DNA of 64,000 nucleotides, taken from contig NZ_CANLCY010000005.1 of assembly GCF_947489255.1 (NCBI RefSeq), positions 310,001 to 374,000 on the forward strand. Reading direction: 5' to 3'. Below are positions 15,701 through 27,326 of the stretch, in pieces. The notes below the pieces were generated by a model. It was not told the DNA's origin. It made no database searches and saw only the letters and a list, made by a program, of their open reading frames with translations. The position numbers and the translations under genes are program-made. Position 1 is the first letter of the stretch; each line of letters starts with the position of its first letter. This stretch comes from an uncultured Microbacterium sp. (GTDB lineage Bacteria > Actinomycetota > Actinomycetes > Actinomycetales > Microbacteriaceae).

Positions 15701-17470
15701 GGCCTCGAGCGCGTCGGAGGCGAGGACGAGCGCGAGGTGCGAGAGCGCCTGGGGAGTGTTGCCCGCCTGCCGTCCGTCACGGGGGTCGTACTCCTCCGAC
15801 AGCAGACCGATGTCGTTCGCGACCGCCGTGAGGCGTCGCATGAGGGCGACCGAGTCGTCGCGACGACCGGTGCGGGCGTACTGCCCGACGAGCCAGAACG
15901 AGCACGCCAGGAACGGATGCTCGTCACCCGCGAGACCGTCGACGCCGGTCGTGCGGTAGCGCAGCAGCCAGCCGTCGGGCATGAGCGTCTGCTCCATGCG
16001 GGCGACCGTGGCGAGCATGCGGGGATCGTCGTACGCGCAGAAGCCCACCTGCGGCAGGATCAGCAGCGACGCGTCGACCTCGTCGGTGTCGAAGTGCTGC
16101 GTGAACCATCCGCCGGCGTGCACCCCGTGCGCGTCGATGTCGGCGCGGACCCGATCGCGCAGGGTGCGCCAGGTGTCGACGTCGCCGTCGAGGCCGTTCT
16201 CCTCGACCGCCCGGATGCCACGGTCGAACGCCGCCCACACCATCGCGCGCGAGTGGGTGAAGAAATGCGGATCGCCGCGCATCTCCCAGATGCCGTTGTC
16301 GGCACGGTCGAACCACTGCGCCGACTGCGTGAGGAGAGCGCGCTGCAGGCCCCACGAGAACGATGTCTCGGAGACCCCCGCGCGACGCGCGGCGTCGAGG
16401 GCCACCATCACCTCGCCGATCACGTCGGCCTGGTACTGATCGACCGCGCCGTTGCCGATGCGCACGGGGCTCGCGCCGCCGTAGCCGGGCAGGCTCGTCA
16501 GCTCGCGCTCGGGCAGATCGCGTTCGCCCGCGATGCCGTACATGATCTGCACGTCGGCGGGATCGCCCGCGATCGCGCGCAGCAGCCAGGTGCGCCACCG
16601 GTGCGCGGCCCCCAGGAAGCCGTGCTCGATGTACGCGGTGAGCGTGAGGGCGGCATCGCGCAGCCACACGTAGCGGTAGTCCCAGTTGCGTCCGCCGCCG
16701 AATGCCTCGGGCAGCGACGTCGTCGCGGCGGCCACGATGCCGCCGGTCTCCGCGTGGGTCAGCGCCCGCAGCACGAGCAACGAGCGCGTGACGAGTTCGG
16801 CGTGCTCTCCGGATGCCGCCACGCGCGCCGCCCAAGACGTCCACCACTCGTTCGTGCGCTTGAGGGTGGCGTCCACGTCGATGGGTGCCGGCGCGTCCTG
16901 CCACGACGGCCCCCACGACAGCGTCGAATCGACGCTCTCCCCCGCGACGGTCGTCCACAGCGCGCGGTGGGCGGTGTCGACCGCGATCAGACGCGGACCG
17001 CGCACGACCACGGCATCCGGCCCCGCCACCGCGAGGATCGCGTGCTCGTGCCCTTTGCCGATCTGCCGCACCCACGGCACCGCGCGGGCGTAGTCGAAGC
17101 GCAGGCGCAGCTCGCTCACGAAGTCGATCTCTCCCGAGATCCCTACGACGCGGCGCACGAGCGCCTCCACACCCTCGTCGATGGGCATCGCGTCGTGCAC
17201 CTCGGCGACGCCGGTCGCCGTCTGCCAGCGGGTCACGAGCACGAACGTGTCGCCGTCGTAGTGGCGCGTGGCGGTGGCATCCGGATCGGTCGGACGCAGC
17301 GACCAGCACCCGTGCGACTCGTCGCCCAGCAGGGCGCCGAACATCGACCCGCTGTCGTACCGGGGCAGACACAGCCAGTCGACGCTCCCCTCGCGGGAGA
17401 CCAGGGCGGCGGAGCGGCAGTTGCTGAGGACGGCGTAATCCTCGATCGGAGTCGTCACCCTCGTGATCAT
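15689..17470 (-). CDS. Glycoside hydrolase family 15 (glucoamylase/trehalase-like)
   Basis: This 593-residue protein has the actinobacterial GH15 plan. The N-terminal beta-sandwich starts IEDYAVLSNCRSAALVSREG then VDWLCLPRYDSGSMFGALLG. The (alpha/alpha)6 barrel has LPEAFGGGRNWDYRYVWLRD and DQYQADVIGEV, and a later catalytic block reads LLSEEYDPRDGRQAGNTPQA. Two acidic residues act as general acid and base. Members hydrolyse trehalose or alpha-glucans; which one cannot be told here. No signal peptide is seen, so it is probably cytoplasmic. The ATG at 17470 gives the family N-terminus, but has no clear ribosome site. It is divergent from the G6PDH-like gene, 102 bp apart. Confidence 0.9.
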   Translation of the reverse strand: MITRVTTPIEDYAVLSNCRSAALVSREGSVDWLCLPRYDSGSMFGALLGDESHGCWSLRPTDPDATATRHYDGDTFVLVTRWQTATGVAEVHDAMPIDEGVEALVRRVVGISGEIDFVSELRLRFDYARAVPWVRQIGKGHEHAILAVAGPDAVVVRGPRLIAVDTAHRALWTTVAGESVDSTLSWGPSWQDAPAPIDVDATLKRTNEWWTSWAARVAASGEHAELVTRSLLVLRALTHAETGGIVAAATTSLPEAFGGGRNWDYRYVWLRDAALTLTAYIEHGFLGAAHRWRTWLLRAIAGDPADVQIMYGIAGERDLPERELTSLPGYGGASPVRIGNGAVDQYQADVIGEVMVALDAARRAGVSETSFSWGLQRALLTQSAQWFDRADNGIWEMRGDPHFFTHSRAMVWAAFDRGIRAVEENGLDGDVDTWRTLRDRVRADIDAHGVHAGGWFTQHFDTDEVDASLLILPQVGFCAYDDPRMLATVARMEQTLMPDGWLLRYRTTGVDGLAGDEHPFLACSFWLVGQYARTGRRDDSVALMRRLTAVANDIGLLSEEYDPRDGRQAGNTPQALSHLALVLASDALEATAP

Positions 17471-17572
17471 GACAGGTGACACCGGCATCGCGGCAGGGCA
17501 TCTCGATAGCGGCATCCCTGTACCGGCTGCAAGCACTGCGCACGTGCGCGTGCGGGGCGATACGGTGGCCGC

Positions 17573-18934
17573 ATGGCCGCGGACACCACCCTGATCATCC
17601 TGGGCGCTTCGGGCGACCTCACCTCCCGACTCCTCCTGCCGGCCCTGGGCCAGCTGCTGGTGCGCGAACCGGGCCGCTCCGTGCGCCTGCACGGCGCGGG
17701 CATGGACGACTGGACCGACGAGCACTGGCGCGAGGTGGTGCGCACGGCCTTCCAGACGATCGGTGCCGAAGCCGCCTTCGACGCGGTCGCCGAGACGACC
17801 TACTCGCAGGCCGACATCACGAAGGCCGACGACCTGCAGAAGCTGCTCGACGACGCCGAAGGGCGGCCCGCCCTCTATTTCGCCGTGCCGCCCGCGGTGA
17901 CCGAGAAGTCCTGCCTCGCCCTGAGCGACGTGACGATCCCCGAGGGGACGATCCTGGCCCTCGAGAAGCCCTTCGGAACCGACGAGGCGAGCGCGCACAA
18001 GCTCAACCAGCAGCTGGCGACCCTCGTGCCCGAGGACCAGGTGTTCCGCATCGACCACTTCCTGGGGCGCTCGACGGTGCTCAACCTCCTCGGCGTCCGT
18101 TTCGCGAACCGGCTCATCGAGAGCGTGTGGTCGGCCGACGACATCGCGTCGATCCGCATCGACTTCCCCGAGGCCCTCGGGCTCGAGGGTCGTGCGGGGT
18201 ACTACGACGCCGCCGGCGCCCTCGTCGACATGATCCAGAGCCACCTGCTGCAGGTCATGGCGTTCGTCACCATGGAGCCGCCGGCCTCGCTCGACCAGCT
18301 CGATCTGCGCGACGCCACTTCGGCGGTGCTGCGTGCGACGCACGTGCTCGACGACGATCCCGTCGCGAACTCGCGCCGCGCCCGCTACACGGCCGGCGAC
18401 GTCGGCGAGCGTCACTTCCCGTCGTACGTCGAGGAGCCGGGGGTCGACGCGGCGCGGGGCACCGAGACGCTCGCGGAGATGACCGTCGAGGTGCGCACCT
18501 CCCGCTGGCAGGGCGTGCCGATCCTGCTGCGTTCCGGCAAGGCGCTCGGTGAGGGCGACCCCGCGGTGACCGTCACGTTCAAGCCCGTTCGGCACCTGCC
18601 CGGGGGCTTCGTCGGCGAGAGCGAACCGTCTCAGCTCGTGTTCTCGCTCGGCCCCGACACGATGAGCCTCGCCCTCAACGTGAACGGCGCCGACGACCCC
18701 CTCGAGCTCGAGCGCGTGACCCTCGCCGCCCACCTCGGCGAGGGCGCGCTCAAGGCCTACGGCGAAGTGCTCTCCGGCATCCTGGACGGAGACGCCATGC
18801 TCGCCGTGCGCGGCGACGCGGCCGAGCAGTGCTGGCGGATCGTGCAGCCGGTGATCGACGCGTGGCGCAAGGACGAGGTGCCGCTCGACGAATACCCGGC
18901 CGGGACGGCGGGTCCGGCGTCGTGGAGCGCCTGA
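17573..18934 (+). CDS. Glucose-6-phosphate dehydrogenase-like protein (divergent type)
   Basis: This 453-residue protein oxidises glucose 6-phosphate, or a similar sugar, with NAD(P)+. The nucleotide loop is LIILGASGDLTSRLLLPAL at residues 7-25, and EKPFG lies near 127. The substrate motif reads RIDHFLGR, where classic enzymes have RIDHYLGK, so the phosphate-contacting lysine is arginine. It is also about 50 residues shorter than usual Zwf and lacks the opcA/tal neighbourhood. It is probably the second, divergent G6PDH-like copy found in this bacterial family. TACGGT ends 6 nt before the ATG: leaderless. Confidence 0.85.
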   Translation: MAADTTLIILGASGDLTSRLLLPALGQLLVREPGRSVRLHGAGMDDWTDEHWREVVRTAFQTIGAEAAFDAVAETTYSQADITKADDLQKLLDDAEGRPALYFAVPPAVTEKSCLALSDVTIPEGTILALEKPFGTDEASAHKLNQQLATLVPEDQVFRIDHFLGRSTVLNLLGVRFANRLIESVWSADDIASIRIDFPEALGLEGRAGYYDAAGALVDMIQSHLLQVMAFVTMEPPASLDQLDLRDATSAVLRATHVLDDDPVANSRRARYTAGDVGERHFPSYVEEPGVDAARGTETLAEMTVEVRTSRWQGVPILLRSGKALGEGDPAVTVTFKPVRHLPGGFVGESEPSQLVFSLGPDTMSLALNVNGADDPLELERVTLAAHLGEGALKAYGEVLSGILDGDAMLAVRGDAAEQCWRIVQPVIDAWRKDEVPLDEYPAGTAGPASWSA

Positions 18935-19142
18935 GCGCGCACGCGCGCCCGTCCGCGTGACCGCGGCCATCGGTCCGCGTCCGTCCCCGTGTTCCGTCGG
19001 CCTCCGGCCGTGCCCCACGGCGTCCGCCGCCACCCGCCCCGAAGACGCATGACGTCACACGGGAACAGGCCGGGTGGTCTTCGCGTTGGATGCTGAGGGT
19101 CAACGGCGTCCCGGCATCGTTCTCACCCTCAGGAGTAAACCC

Positions 19143-19727
19143 ATGTCCCACGTTCTCGACCGCACCGCCCAGACCGACGTGCCGATCCTCGACGTCCTCG
19201 CCGAGCGATGGAGCACCCGGGTCTTCGACGCGGAGGCCCCGATCGACGAAGAGGCCCTGCGCGCCGCCCTCGAGGCCGCCCGGTGGTCGCCGTCGGCCAG
19301 CAACACCCAGCCCTGGCGCTTCCTCCTCGCGCGCCGCGGCACCGAGGCGCACACGCGCATCGTGGGCTCGCTCGTCGGCTTCAACCAGGGCTGGGCCCCC
19401 GCCGCCGGTGCGCTCCTGGTCGTCCTCGCCGAGACCACCGACGACGAGGGCAACGCCCGCCCCTGGGCGACCTACGACGCCGGTCAGGCGGCAGCGTTCT
19501 TCACCGTCGAGGCCCACGCCCGCAGCCTCGCCACCCACACCATGGGCGGCTTCTCCCCCGACGAGCTGCGCACCGCGTTCGACATCGACGAGCGCTTCAC
19601 GCCCGTGACCGTGATCGCCGTGGGTGCCTTCGGCGACGTGGATGCCGCAGACGAGGCCGTCCGCTCGCGCGAGTCCGCGCCCCGGGTGCGTCGTCCGCTC
19701 GCCGAGTCGCTGCTGCTCGACGCCTGA
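19143..19727 (+). CDS. Nitroreductase-family flavoprotein
   Basis: This 194-residue FMN enzyme has the family opening ILDVLAERWSTRVFD, then ALEAARWSPSASNTQPWRFL and the C-terminal FTPVTVIAVGAFG. It would reduce nitro groups, quinones or similar acceptors with NAD(P)H. The ATG is preceded by AGGAG at 19131-19135. That site forms part of a possible hairpin: CTGAGGGT (19093-19100) pairs with ACCCTCAG (19125-19132), so the ribosome site could be masked. The gene stands alone. Confidence 0.88.
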   Translation: MSHVLDRTAQTDVPILDVLAERWSTRVFDAEAPIDEEALRAALEAARWSPSASNTQPWRFLLARRGTEAHTRIVGSLVGFNQGWAPAAGALLVVLAETTDDEGNARPWATYDAGQAAAFFTVEAHARSLATHTMGGFSPDELRTAFDIDERFTPVTVIAVGAFGDVDAADEAVRSRESAPRVRRPLAESLLLDA

Positions 19728-19954
19728 CGCCCGACGGCATCCGGCCGGGCATCGTCGCCGTACGACACCCGGCGCCTCGCCTCCACCGTTCGCCCCTGCG
19801 CCCGTGATCGTGGCGCGGGGGCGAACGCGTTCCGGCGGCGACCTGCCCGACGCGCGCAGCCTCGGAACGAGGGCGGAGGCGGTGCGCTCACCCGCAGCGT
19901 CCGGCGCGGACGCCGGTGACCGCGACGTGCGCATCGCCGCCTACCATCGGCGAT

Positions 19955-20599
19955 GTGACGACCCCCTCCCCCATCGCCACGGACGCCGGGCGACCGCGGC
20001 ACACAGCGCCGACCCATGCAGGACGCGGAACGCGGACCGGAGCACGCGCGCGGCGGACCCTGCGACGCCTCGCCCTGGGGCTCGCGATCGCCGCCGTCGT
20101 CCTGGCGGTCGCGGGGTTGCCGGTCTACGTCTTTCCGCCGCAGGGCGATCCGACGGATGCCGACCTCGTCTACGTCATCGGTCCGCCGCAGCCCGAGCGG
20201 CTCGCGCTCGCCACGGCGCTGCGCGACACGGATGGTCGGGCACCTCTGCTGGTCTCGGTCTCCCAGAGCCGGCAGGGTCGCGGCGACCCCGTCTTCGACG
20301 CGGCACACCTCGACATCTGCCGTCAGCACGGGGTGAGCTGCCGGTCGCCCGAGCCGTTCACGACGGCCGGCGAAGCGAAGATGCTCACCGCCTATGCGGC
20401 GAAGCGCGAGGTCGGCAAGACGGTCGTGATCACGTTCACGCCGCACGTCGCCCGCACCCGGTACATCTTCGCGAAATGCTCCGCGAACGATGTCACCGTC
20501 GTGGGCGTCGACACCGACATGACGTTCTTCGACTGGGTGTTCCAGTACGCGTATCAGACCGCGGGGTTCGTCAAAGCCTGGCTCACCCCCTGCCCCTGA
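19955..20599 (+). CDS. YdcF/SanA-like (DUF218-type) membrane protein
   Basis: This protein of about 214 residues has a basic N-terminus, one membrane helix near 38-57 (LALGLAIAAVVLAVAGLPVY) and an external domain beginning DADLVYVIGPPQPERLALA. This looks like the YdcF/ElyC/SanA fold, whose members act in envelope and peptidoglycan-precursor metabolism. Similarity is weak, so the assignment is tentative. Three conserved-looking cysteines lie in ICRQHGVSCRS and FAKCSAND. The GTG start has TACCAT ending 7 nt before it, consistent with leaderless translation. The 227 bp before it hold no gene. Confidence 0.6.
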   Translation: MTTPSPIATDAGRPRHTAPTHAGRGTRTGARARRTLRRLALGLAIAAVVLAVAGLPVYVFPPQGDPTDADLVYVIGPPQPERLALATALRDTDGRAPLLVSVSQSRQGRGDPVFDAAHLDICRQHGVSCRSPEPFTTAGEAKMLTAYAAKREVGKTVVITFTPHVARTRYIFAKCSANDVTVVGVDTDMTFFDWVFQYAYQTAGFVKAWLTPCP

Positions 20600-20615
20600 C
20601 CTGGGCGGCGCGCAC

Positions 20616-20656
20616 CGAGAGGGGATGACACGCACTCCGCGTGGCATCCCCTCTCG
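20616..20656. terminator. Bidirectional terminator between YdcF-like gene and clpB
   Basis: CGAGAGGGGATG (20616-20627) pairs with CATCCCCTCTCG (20645-20656), a 12-bp stem. An inner CACGC/GCGTG stem forms the tip. The hairpin ends 10 bp before the clpB stop codon. Confidence 0.8.
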
Positions 20657-20666
20657 TCGTTCGCGA

Positions 20667-22862
<2,196 letters not shown>

Positions 22863-22889
22863 GTGGTCTCCTGAAAGTCTGGTCGCAAA

Positions 22890-22937
22890 CTTGAGTTGCG
22901 TTGACTCAAGTTTAGCAGTCGGACGATCTCCCGGCAA
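22890..22937 (-). promoter_or_regulatory. clpB promoter with perfect HAIR element (HspR operator)
   Basis: CTTGAGT (22890-22896), 7 nt, and ACTCAAG (22904-22910) is an exact HspR-associated inverted repeat. On the minus strand TTGCCG (22932-22937), a 17-nt spacer and TAAACT (22909-22914) form the promoter. HAIR thus begins at the -10 and covers the start site, fitting repression by HspR (gene at 44753). Confidence 0.9.
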
Positions 22938-22989
22938 TGGATGCCACGAGCCCGCGACAGGCCCGCAACGGCGGGTCTATGGTGAGCGC

Positions 22990-24363
22990 GTGACGACCCC
23001 GCAGCCCGCCGAACCGCGACCGGACATCCCGTGGAACCCTCCGCCCTCCGCCGCCGAGCGTCGCGCCCGGGGGAAGGAGATGCGCCAGCGCGTCGCGCGT
23101 CGCGATCTCGGAACGCTCACGGTCGAGGGGCGCGACCCGCTCGGCATCCTGAACGCGCAGAACGCGGTCCGCGTGCCCGAACTCGTCCCCCTGCGGATCG
23201 AGCGGATGTCCGCCTCACCGTTCGCCTTCTACCGCGGGTCCGCCGCGGTCATGGCGGCGGACCTCGCGCGCGATCCCTCCACCCCCATCCACGTCGCCTC
23301 GTGCGGAGACGCCCACGTCGCGAACTTCGGCTTCTACGCCTCGCCCCAGCGCACGCTGGTGTTCGACCTCAACGACTTCGACGAGGCCGCCTGGGCGCCC
23401 TGGGAGTGGGACCTGAAACGCCTGCTGGTCAGCGTCGTCCTGGCGGGAGCCGAGAACGACCGCGACCCGGCCGTCGTCCGCGACGCGGTCGCCTCGACCG
23501 TGCGGGCCTATGCCCGGGCGATCGCGGGACTCGTCGAGCGCGACCCGATCGACCGCTATTTCGAGCACTTCGGAGCCCGCGAGGCGATGACCGCGTACGA
23601 CCGGGCCTCCCGCGAGGTGCTCGCCCAGGCCATCGCCGACGCCGAACGACGCACCGGGGCACGGGCGGTGCGCCGCCTGACCGCCGACGCGGGCTCGGGT
23701 CGCCTCACGTTCACCCACCGACCACCCACGATGACCCCCGTCGACGCGGAGGTCGCGGCCCGCGTCCTCGCTCTGGACGGCGCCTACCGGACGTCCGCGA
23801 ACGTGGACGTGCGGATGACACTCGAGCAGTACGACCTCAGTGACGTCGCGCGGCGCGTGGTGGGGGTCGGCAGCGTCGGGACGCGGTGCTACCTCCTCTT
23901 GCTGCAGGACGGTGACGGGCACGCCTTCGTGCTGCAGGGCAAGCAGGCCGGGGCGAGCGTGCTGCAGCAGTTCGGCGGCATCCGCCAGCCCGACGCGCTC
24001 GTCTCGCTCGTCACGGCCGACGGCGAGGGCGCGCGCGTGGTCGCGCTGCAGCGCATCCTGCAGAGCGTGTCCGATCCGTTCCTGGGTCACGTCCGCGGGG
24101 TCGACGCGGATTTCTACGTGCGCCAGTTCCACGACATGAAGGGCGGCATCGAGATGGTCGATCTCGCCGACAAGCCGTTCCGCCGCTACGCCCAGGCCTG
24201 TGCGATCACCCTCGCGCGCGCCCACGCGCAGTCGCCGGAGGCCCCCGAGATCGCCGGGTACGCCGGTTCGGGCCGGGCGCTCAGCGCAGCGCTCGTGCCG
24301 TGGGCCTTCGCGTACGCCGACGTCGCGCGCGAGGATCACGCCGCGTTCGTCGCGGCGCACTGA
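22990..24363 (+). CDS. DUF2252 family protein
   Basis: This protein of about 457 residues is of the DUF2252 family, whose fold resembles a kinase. Motifs include [55 protein letters not shown] and the later [24 protein letters not shown] and FDLNDFDE look like catalytic and metal-binding loops of aminoglycoside-phosphotransferase-like proteins. No activity has been proved to my knowledge. The GTG has TATGGT ending 6 nt before it: leaderless. It is divergent from clpB and convergent with the sugar kinase. Confidence 0.88.
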   Translation: MTTPQPAEPRPDIPWNPPPSAAERRARGKEMRQRVARRDLGTLTVEGRDPLGILNAQNAVRVPELVPLRIERMSASPFAFYRGSAAVMAADLARDPSTPIHVASCGDAHVANFGFYASPQRTLVFDLNDFDEAAWAPWEWDLKRLLVSVVLAGAENDRDPAVVRDAVASTVRAYARAIAGLVERDPIDRYFEHFGAREAMTAYDRASREVLAQAIADAERRTGARAVRRLTADAGSGRLTFTHRPPTMTPVDAEVAARVLALDGAYRTSANVDVRMTLEQYDLSDVARRVVGVGSVGTRCYLLLLQDGDGHAFVLQGKQAGASVLQQFGGIRQPDALVSLVTADGEGARVVALQRILQSVSDPFLGHVRGVDADFYVRQFHDMKGGIEMVDLADKPFRRYAQACAITLARAHAQSPEAPEIAGYAGSGRALSAALVPWAFAYADVAREDHAAFVAAH

Positions 24364-24409
24364 TCGATCTCCCGGATCGGATCGACAGGCCCGACCCCCG
24401 ACCCCGGGG

Positions 24410-25816
24410 TCAGCCGCGGGCCTCGACCATCCAGTCCGACAACTTCGCGACGCGGGAGCGGACGCCGCGGTGCCAGGGCCGGAGCGCGCGATACGCGTCG
24501 GCGCGCTCACCAGGGAGCACGGGTGCCCCCGTTCCGGACATCGCCGCGACCGCAGCATCCCAGTCTGGGTGCAGCCCAGCGCCCACGGCCGCGCAGATCG
24601 CTGCGCCGATGCCCGCAGCGTCGTCGACGAGCGCGCGGCGCACCGGGCGCCCGAGCACGTCGGCGACGATCTGCACGAGCAACGCCGACTGCGCCCCGCC
24701 GCCGGTCACGATGATGCCGCTCGCGACGCTCCCGCGTTCGCGCTCCATCTCCTCGATGTGGTCCGCCATCGTGAACGCGATGGCCTCCAGCACGGCACGG
24801 TAGAGATGCCCACGCCCCTGCGCACCCGAGAAACCGACGAAGGCCCCGCGGCGGTTCGGCTCATCGCCCGGCGCGAGCCAGTCCAGCACAGCGGCCACTC
24901 CGTCGCATCCGGGAGCGACGGCCTCCGCCTCAGCGCCCAGGCTGCGGTCGAAGGCGTAGATGTCGTCATCGGGCGCGACGGGGTGCAGCAGGTCGCGGAG
25001 CCAGCTCACGGTCCACATCCCGCGACGGATGCCGGTGGACTCCGCGAGGTACTGGCCCGGGCGGGAGCCGAAGTTCACCCAGTGCGCTTCTCCCCCACCG
25101 GGGACGTCGGCCACGGTCATCGCCGCGATGTAGGTGCCGAACGACAGCAGCACGTCTTCGGACGACGTCAGACCCGCCCCGAGCGCCTCGACCGCCTTGT
25201 CGTTCGACGTCGCGAACACCGGGACGCCCGCGGGCAGGCCGGTCGCCTCCGACGCCTCCGCGCTCACGCAGCCGAGCTCGGCTCCGGGATCCACGAGCTC
25301 GCTGAGCAGCGAGGGGTGCATGCCGGTGGCCGCCGCGGCATCCGGGGCCGAAGACCACCGCCACGTGAGTTGGTCGATCGGCCAGACGCCCTGGTAGTTG
25401 CCGGCGGCGTCGCGGAACTCGCCCGTGAGACGGTGCGCGATGTACCCCGACGAGGTCGTGACGTGCGAGACCTCGGGCGAATCGAGGTGCGGGCGCGACA
25501 CGCGTTCATCCATCCAGCTCAGCAGCGGCTCGGCGAGCGTGCCGTCGGCCCGCATCAGGGCGCGGCAGAAGCGGATCGTGCACAGCCCGACCCCGACCAC
25601 CTCGGAGAGATCGCCGTCGAAGCGGTCCATCGCCAGGCGGCAGGCCCGCACGATCGAGTCCCACACGTCGTCGTCGGGATGCACGCTGCGCCCGGACGCG
25701 GGCGTCGCATAGGGCCGGAGCCCCACGCGAGCCTGTGCCCGCACGCGGCCCGTCTCGTCGACGACCAGGACCTTCGTCGACTGCGAGCCGTTGTCGATCG
25801 CGACGACGACTGCCAT
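24410..25816 (-). CDS. FGGY-family carbohydrate kinase
   Basis: This 468-residue kinase phosphorylates a sugar, polyol or related alcohol with ATP. The N-terminal phosphate motif is AIDNGSQSTKVLVVDETG (residues 6-23). The FGGY C-terminal lobe has GIIVTGGGAQSALLVQIVAD and DDAAGIGAAICAAVGAG. The closest named group is uncertain (xylulokinase/erythritol-kinase-like). Its ATG overlaps the oxidase stop (ATGA) as the last gene of a five-gene operon: dehydrogenase, aldehyde dehydrogenase, SDR, FAD oxidase, kinase. It probably acts on the product of those oxidoreductases, or on a sugar released beside it. Confidence 0.9.
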   Translation of the reverse strand: MAVVVAIDNGSQSTKVLVVDETGRVRAQARVGLRPYATPASGRSVHPDDDVWDSIVRACRLAMDRFDGDLSEVVGVGLCTIRFCRALMRADGTLAEPLLSWMDERVSRPHLDSPEVSHVTTSSGYIAHRLTGEFRDAAGNYQGVWPIDQLTWRWSSAPDAAAATGMHPSLLSELVDPGAELGCVSAEASEATGLPAGVPVFATSNDKAVEALGAGLTSSEDVLLSFGTYIAAMTVADVPGGGEAHWVNFGSRPGQYLAESTGIRRGMWTVSWLRDLLHPVAPDDDIYAFDRSLGAEAEAVAPGCDGVAAVLDWLAPGDEPNRRGAFVGFSGAQGRGHLYRAVLEAIAFTMADHIEEMERERGSVASGIIVTGGGAQSALLVQIVADVLGRPVRRALVDDAAGIGAAICAAVGAGLHPDWDAAVAAMSGTGAPVLPGERADAYRALRPWHRGVRSRVAKLSDWMVEARG

Positions 25817-27294
25817 CAGCGCCCCAGGGCGAAGATCGTGCCGGGATTCATGATGCCATTCGGGTCGAGCGCGGCTTTCATTCGCTCCAGCAGCACCACG
25901 GCGCTGCCGTGCTCCTCGTCCGTCCACGCGGTGCGGTATTTGCCGATGCCGTGGTGGTGCACCATGGATCCGCCCAGACGCAGCGCCTCCTCCACCACGA
26001 TCGCGTTGAGCGGCTCGTGGTACGCGGTGATCTCCTCGCGAGGCTCGCACCGGATGTCGTAGTCGTACACGAAGTACAGGTTCGTGCCCGTCTGGTAGCT
26101 GTGCGACGAGTGGGCGCCGAGCATGGTCAGGTCGGCCGCGCGCGGGAACTCCCGACGCACGCGCCCCATGACCGACTCGTAGAGCTCGACCACGCGCGAC
26201 CAGTCGACCGACACCTCGGTCGTGTAGCCGAGGTGGGCCTTCTCGAGCATCTCGCGCTTCTCGCGGTTGATCTTGTCCTGACCCCAGTTGAGGTTGTCGA
26301 ACCACGACTCGATCAGTGCGTCATCGACGCGCTCGAGCGGCTTGCCCTCCGCGGCCTCCGCGATGGCCTCGGCGGTCGCCTCGGCGAGACGGCGCGGACC
26401 CTCGGCGACGAGCACGACCACGCACTTGCCGTCGTGGAAGTGTGCGAAGTGCTGACGGGCGTCCTCCGGGGAGTACACGCGCGCGACCGAGGGGCGGTAG
26501 CCCTGCGTGACGAGCTCGCGCAGCAGCTCGATTCCCGCGCCGAAGTCATCGGTGAGGAAGCCGAAGAACCGGTTGTTCTCGGGCACGTAGGGCCAGATCT
26601 TCACCGTGACCTCGGTCACGAACGCCATCGCACCCTCGTTGCCGATGATGAGATGACGGATGTCGGGACCCGCCGCGCGGCGCGGCACGTTCTTGATGCG
26701 CGTGACGGTGCCGTCGGCGAGTACGGCCTCGAGCCCGACGACCATGTCCTCGATCCCGCCGTACAGGGTCGAGAACTGCCCGATCGATCGCGTGGCGACC
26801 AGGCCGCCGTACTGCGCGAGAGGCTTGGACTGCGGCGAGTGGCCGGTGGTGTACCCCTGGGCGCGCAGCTCGTCTTCGACGCGCTGCAGGCCCGCGCCGC
26901 ACTGGACGGTGACCATCATGTCGACGGTGTTGATGGTCAGGATGCCGTCCATCCGCGACCCGTCGAGCACGATCGTGTCGGCGACGACGGTCTCCAGCCC
27001 GCCCTCGGTCGCGGTGCGGCCGGTGCGCGGGACGATCGCGATGCCGTTCTCGTCGGCGAAGCGCAGCACCGCCGCGACCTCCTCGGTCGAGCGCGGATAC
27101 GCGATCGCGGCGGGGAACGGTCCGTCGAAGATGCCGTGGACCGCGGAGTATTTCTTGAAGCGGTCGACGCTGGCTTCACGCAGCTCGGACTCGCGGGTGT
27201 CGACGGCGTCGGCGCCGAGCAGGTCGGTCAGACGCGCGGCGATGTCGGAACGGGTGAGCTCGGATCGGGTGAGCAGGGAACGGGAATCGGCCAT
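25816..27294 (-). CDS. FAD-binding oxidase (alkyl-DHAP-synthase-like)
   Basis: This 492-residue flavoprotein has the PCMH/VAO-type FAD domain: PAAIAYPRSTEEVAAVLRFA, VPRTGRTATEGGLETV, and TGHSPQSKPLAQYGGLVATR. The C-terminal cap contains SMVHHHGIGKYRT, and this HHHG motif is the hallmark of the alkyldihydroxyacetonephosphate-synthase group rather than of ordinary GlcD lactate oxidases. Bacterial members of the group often oxidise polyols or hydroxy acids. AGGAAGA lies before the ATG. The gene is 4th in the IclR-linked operon. It probably oxidises an alcohol or 2-hydroxy acid; substrate unknown. Confidence 0.88.
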   Translation of the reverse strand: MADSRSLLTRSELTRSDIAARLTDLLGADAVDTRESELREASVDRFKKYSAVHGIFDGPFPAAIAYPRSTEEVAAVLRFADENGIAIVPRTGRTATEGGLETVVADTIVLDGSRMDGILTINTVDMMVTVQCGAGLQRVEDELRAQGYTTGHSPQSKPLAQYGGLVATRSIGQFSTLYGGIEDMVVGLEAVLADGTVTRIKNVPRRAAGPDIRHLIIGNEGAMAFVTEVTVKIWPYVPENNRFFGFLTDDFGAGIELLRELVTQGYRPSVARVYSPEDARQHFAHFHDGKCVVVLVAEGPRRLAEATAEAIAEAAEGKPLERVDDALIESWFDNLNWGQDKINREKREMLEKAHLGYTTEVSVDWSRVVELYESVMGRVRREFPRAADLTMLGAHSSHSYQTGTNLYFVYDYDIRCEPREEITAYHEPLNAIVVEEALRLGGSMVHHHGIGKYRTAWTDEEHGSAVVLLERMKAALDPNGIMNPGTIFALGR

Positions 27295-27326
27295 GTCGGT
27301 CTTCCTGGATCGGTTTGGGGATCGGG

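Noticed and set aside
15689..19033. A continuous 1,114-codon minus-strand frame through GH15 and opposite the G6PDH-like gene
   Set aside because: Only the GH15 part (to 17470) is real. The extension is opposite a clear G6PDH-like gene and passes through the divergent promoters.
19040..19060. TGACGTCA-type palindrome as an operator
   Set aside because: A single short palindrome without repeats or a fitting regulator nearby is not strong enough.
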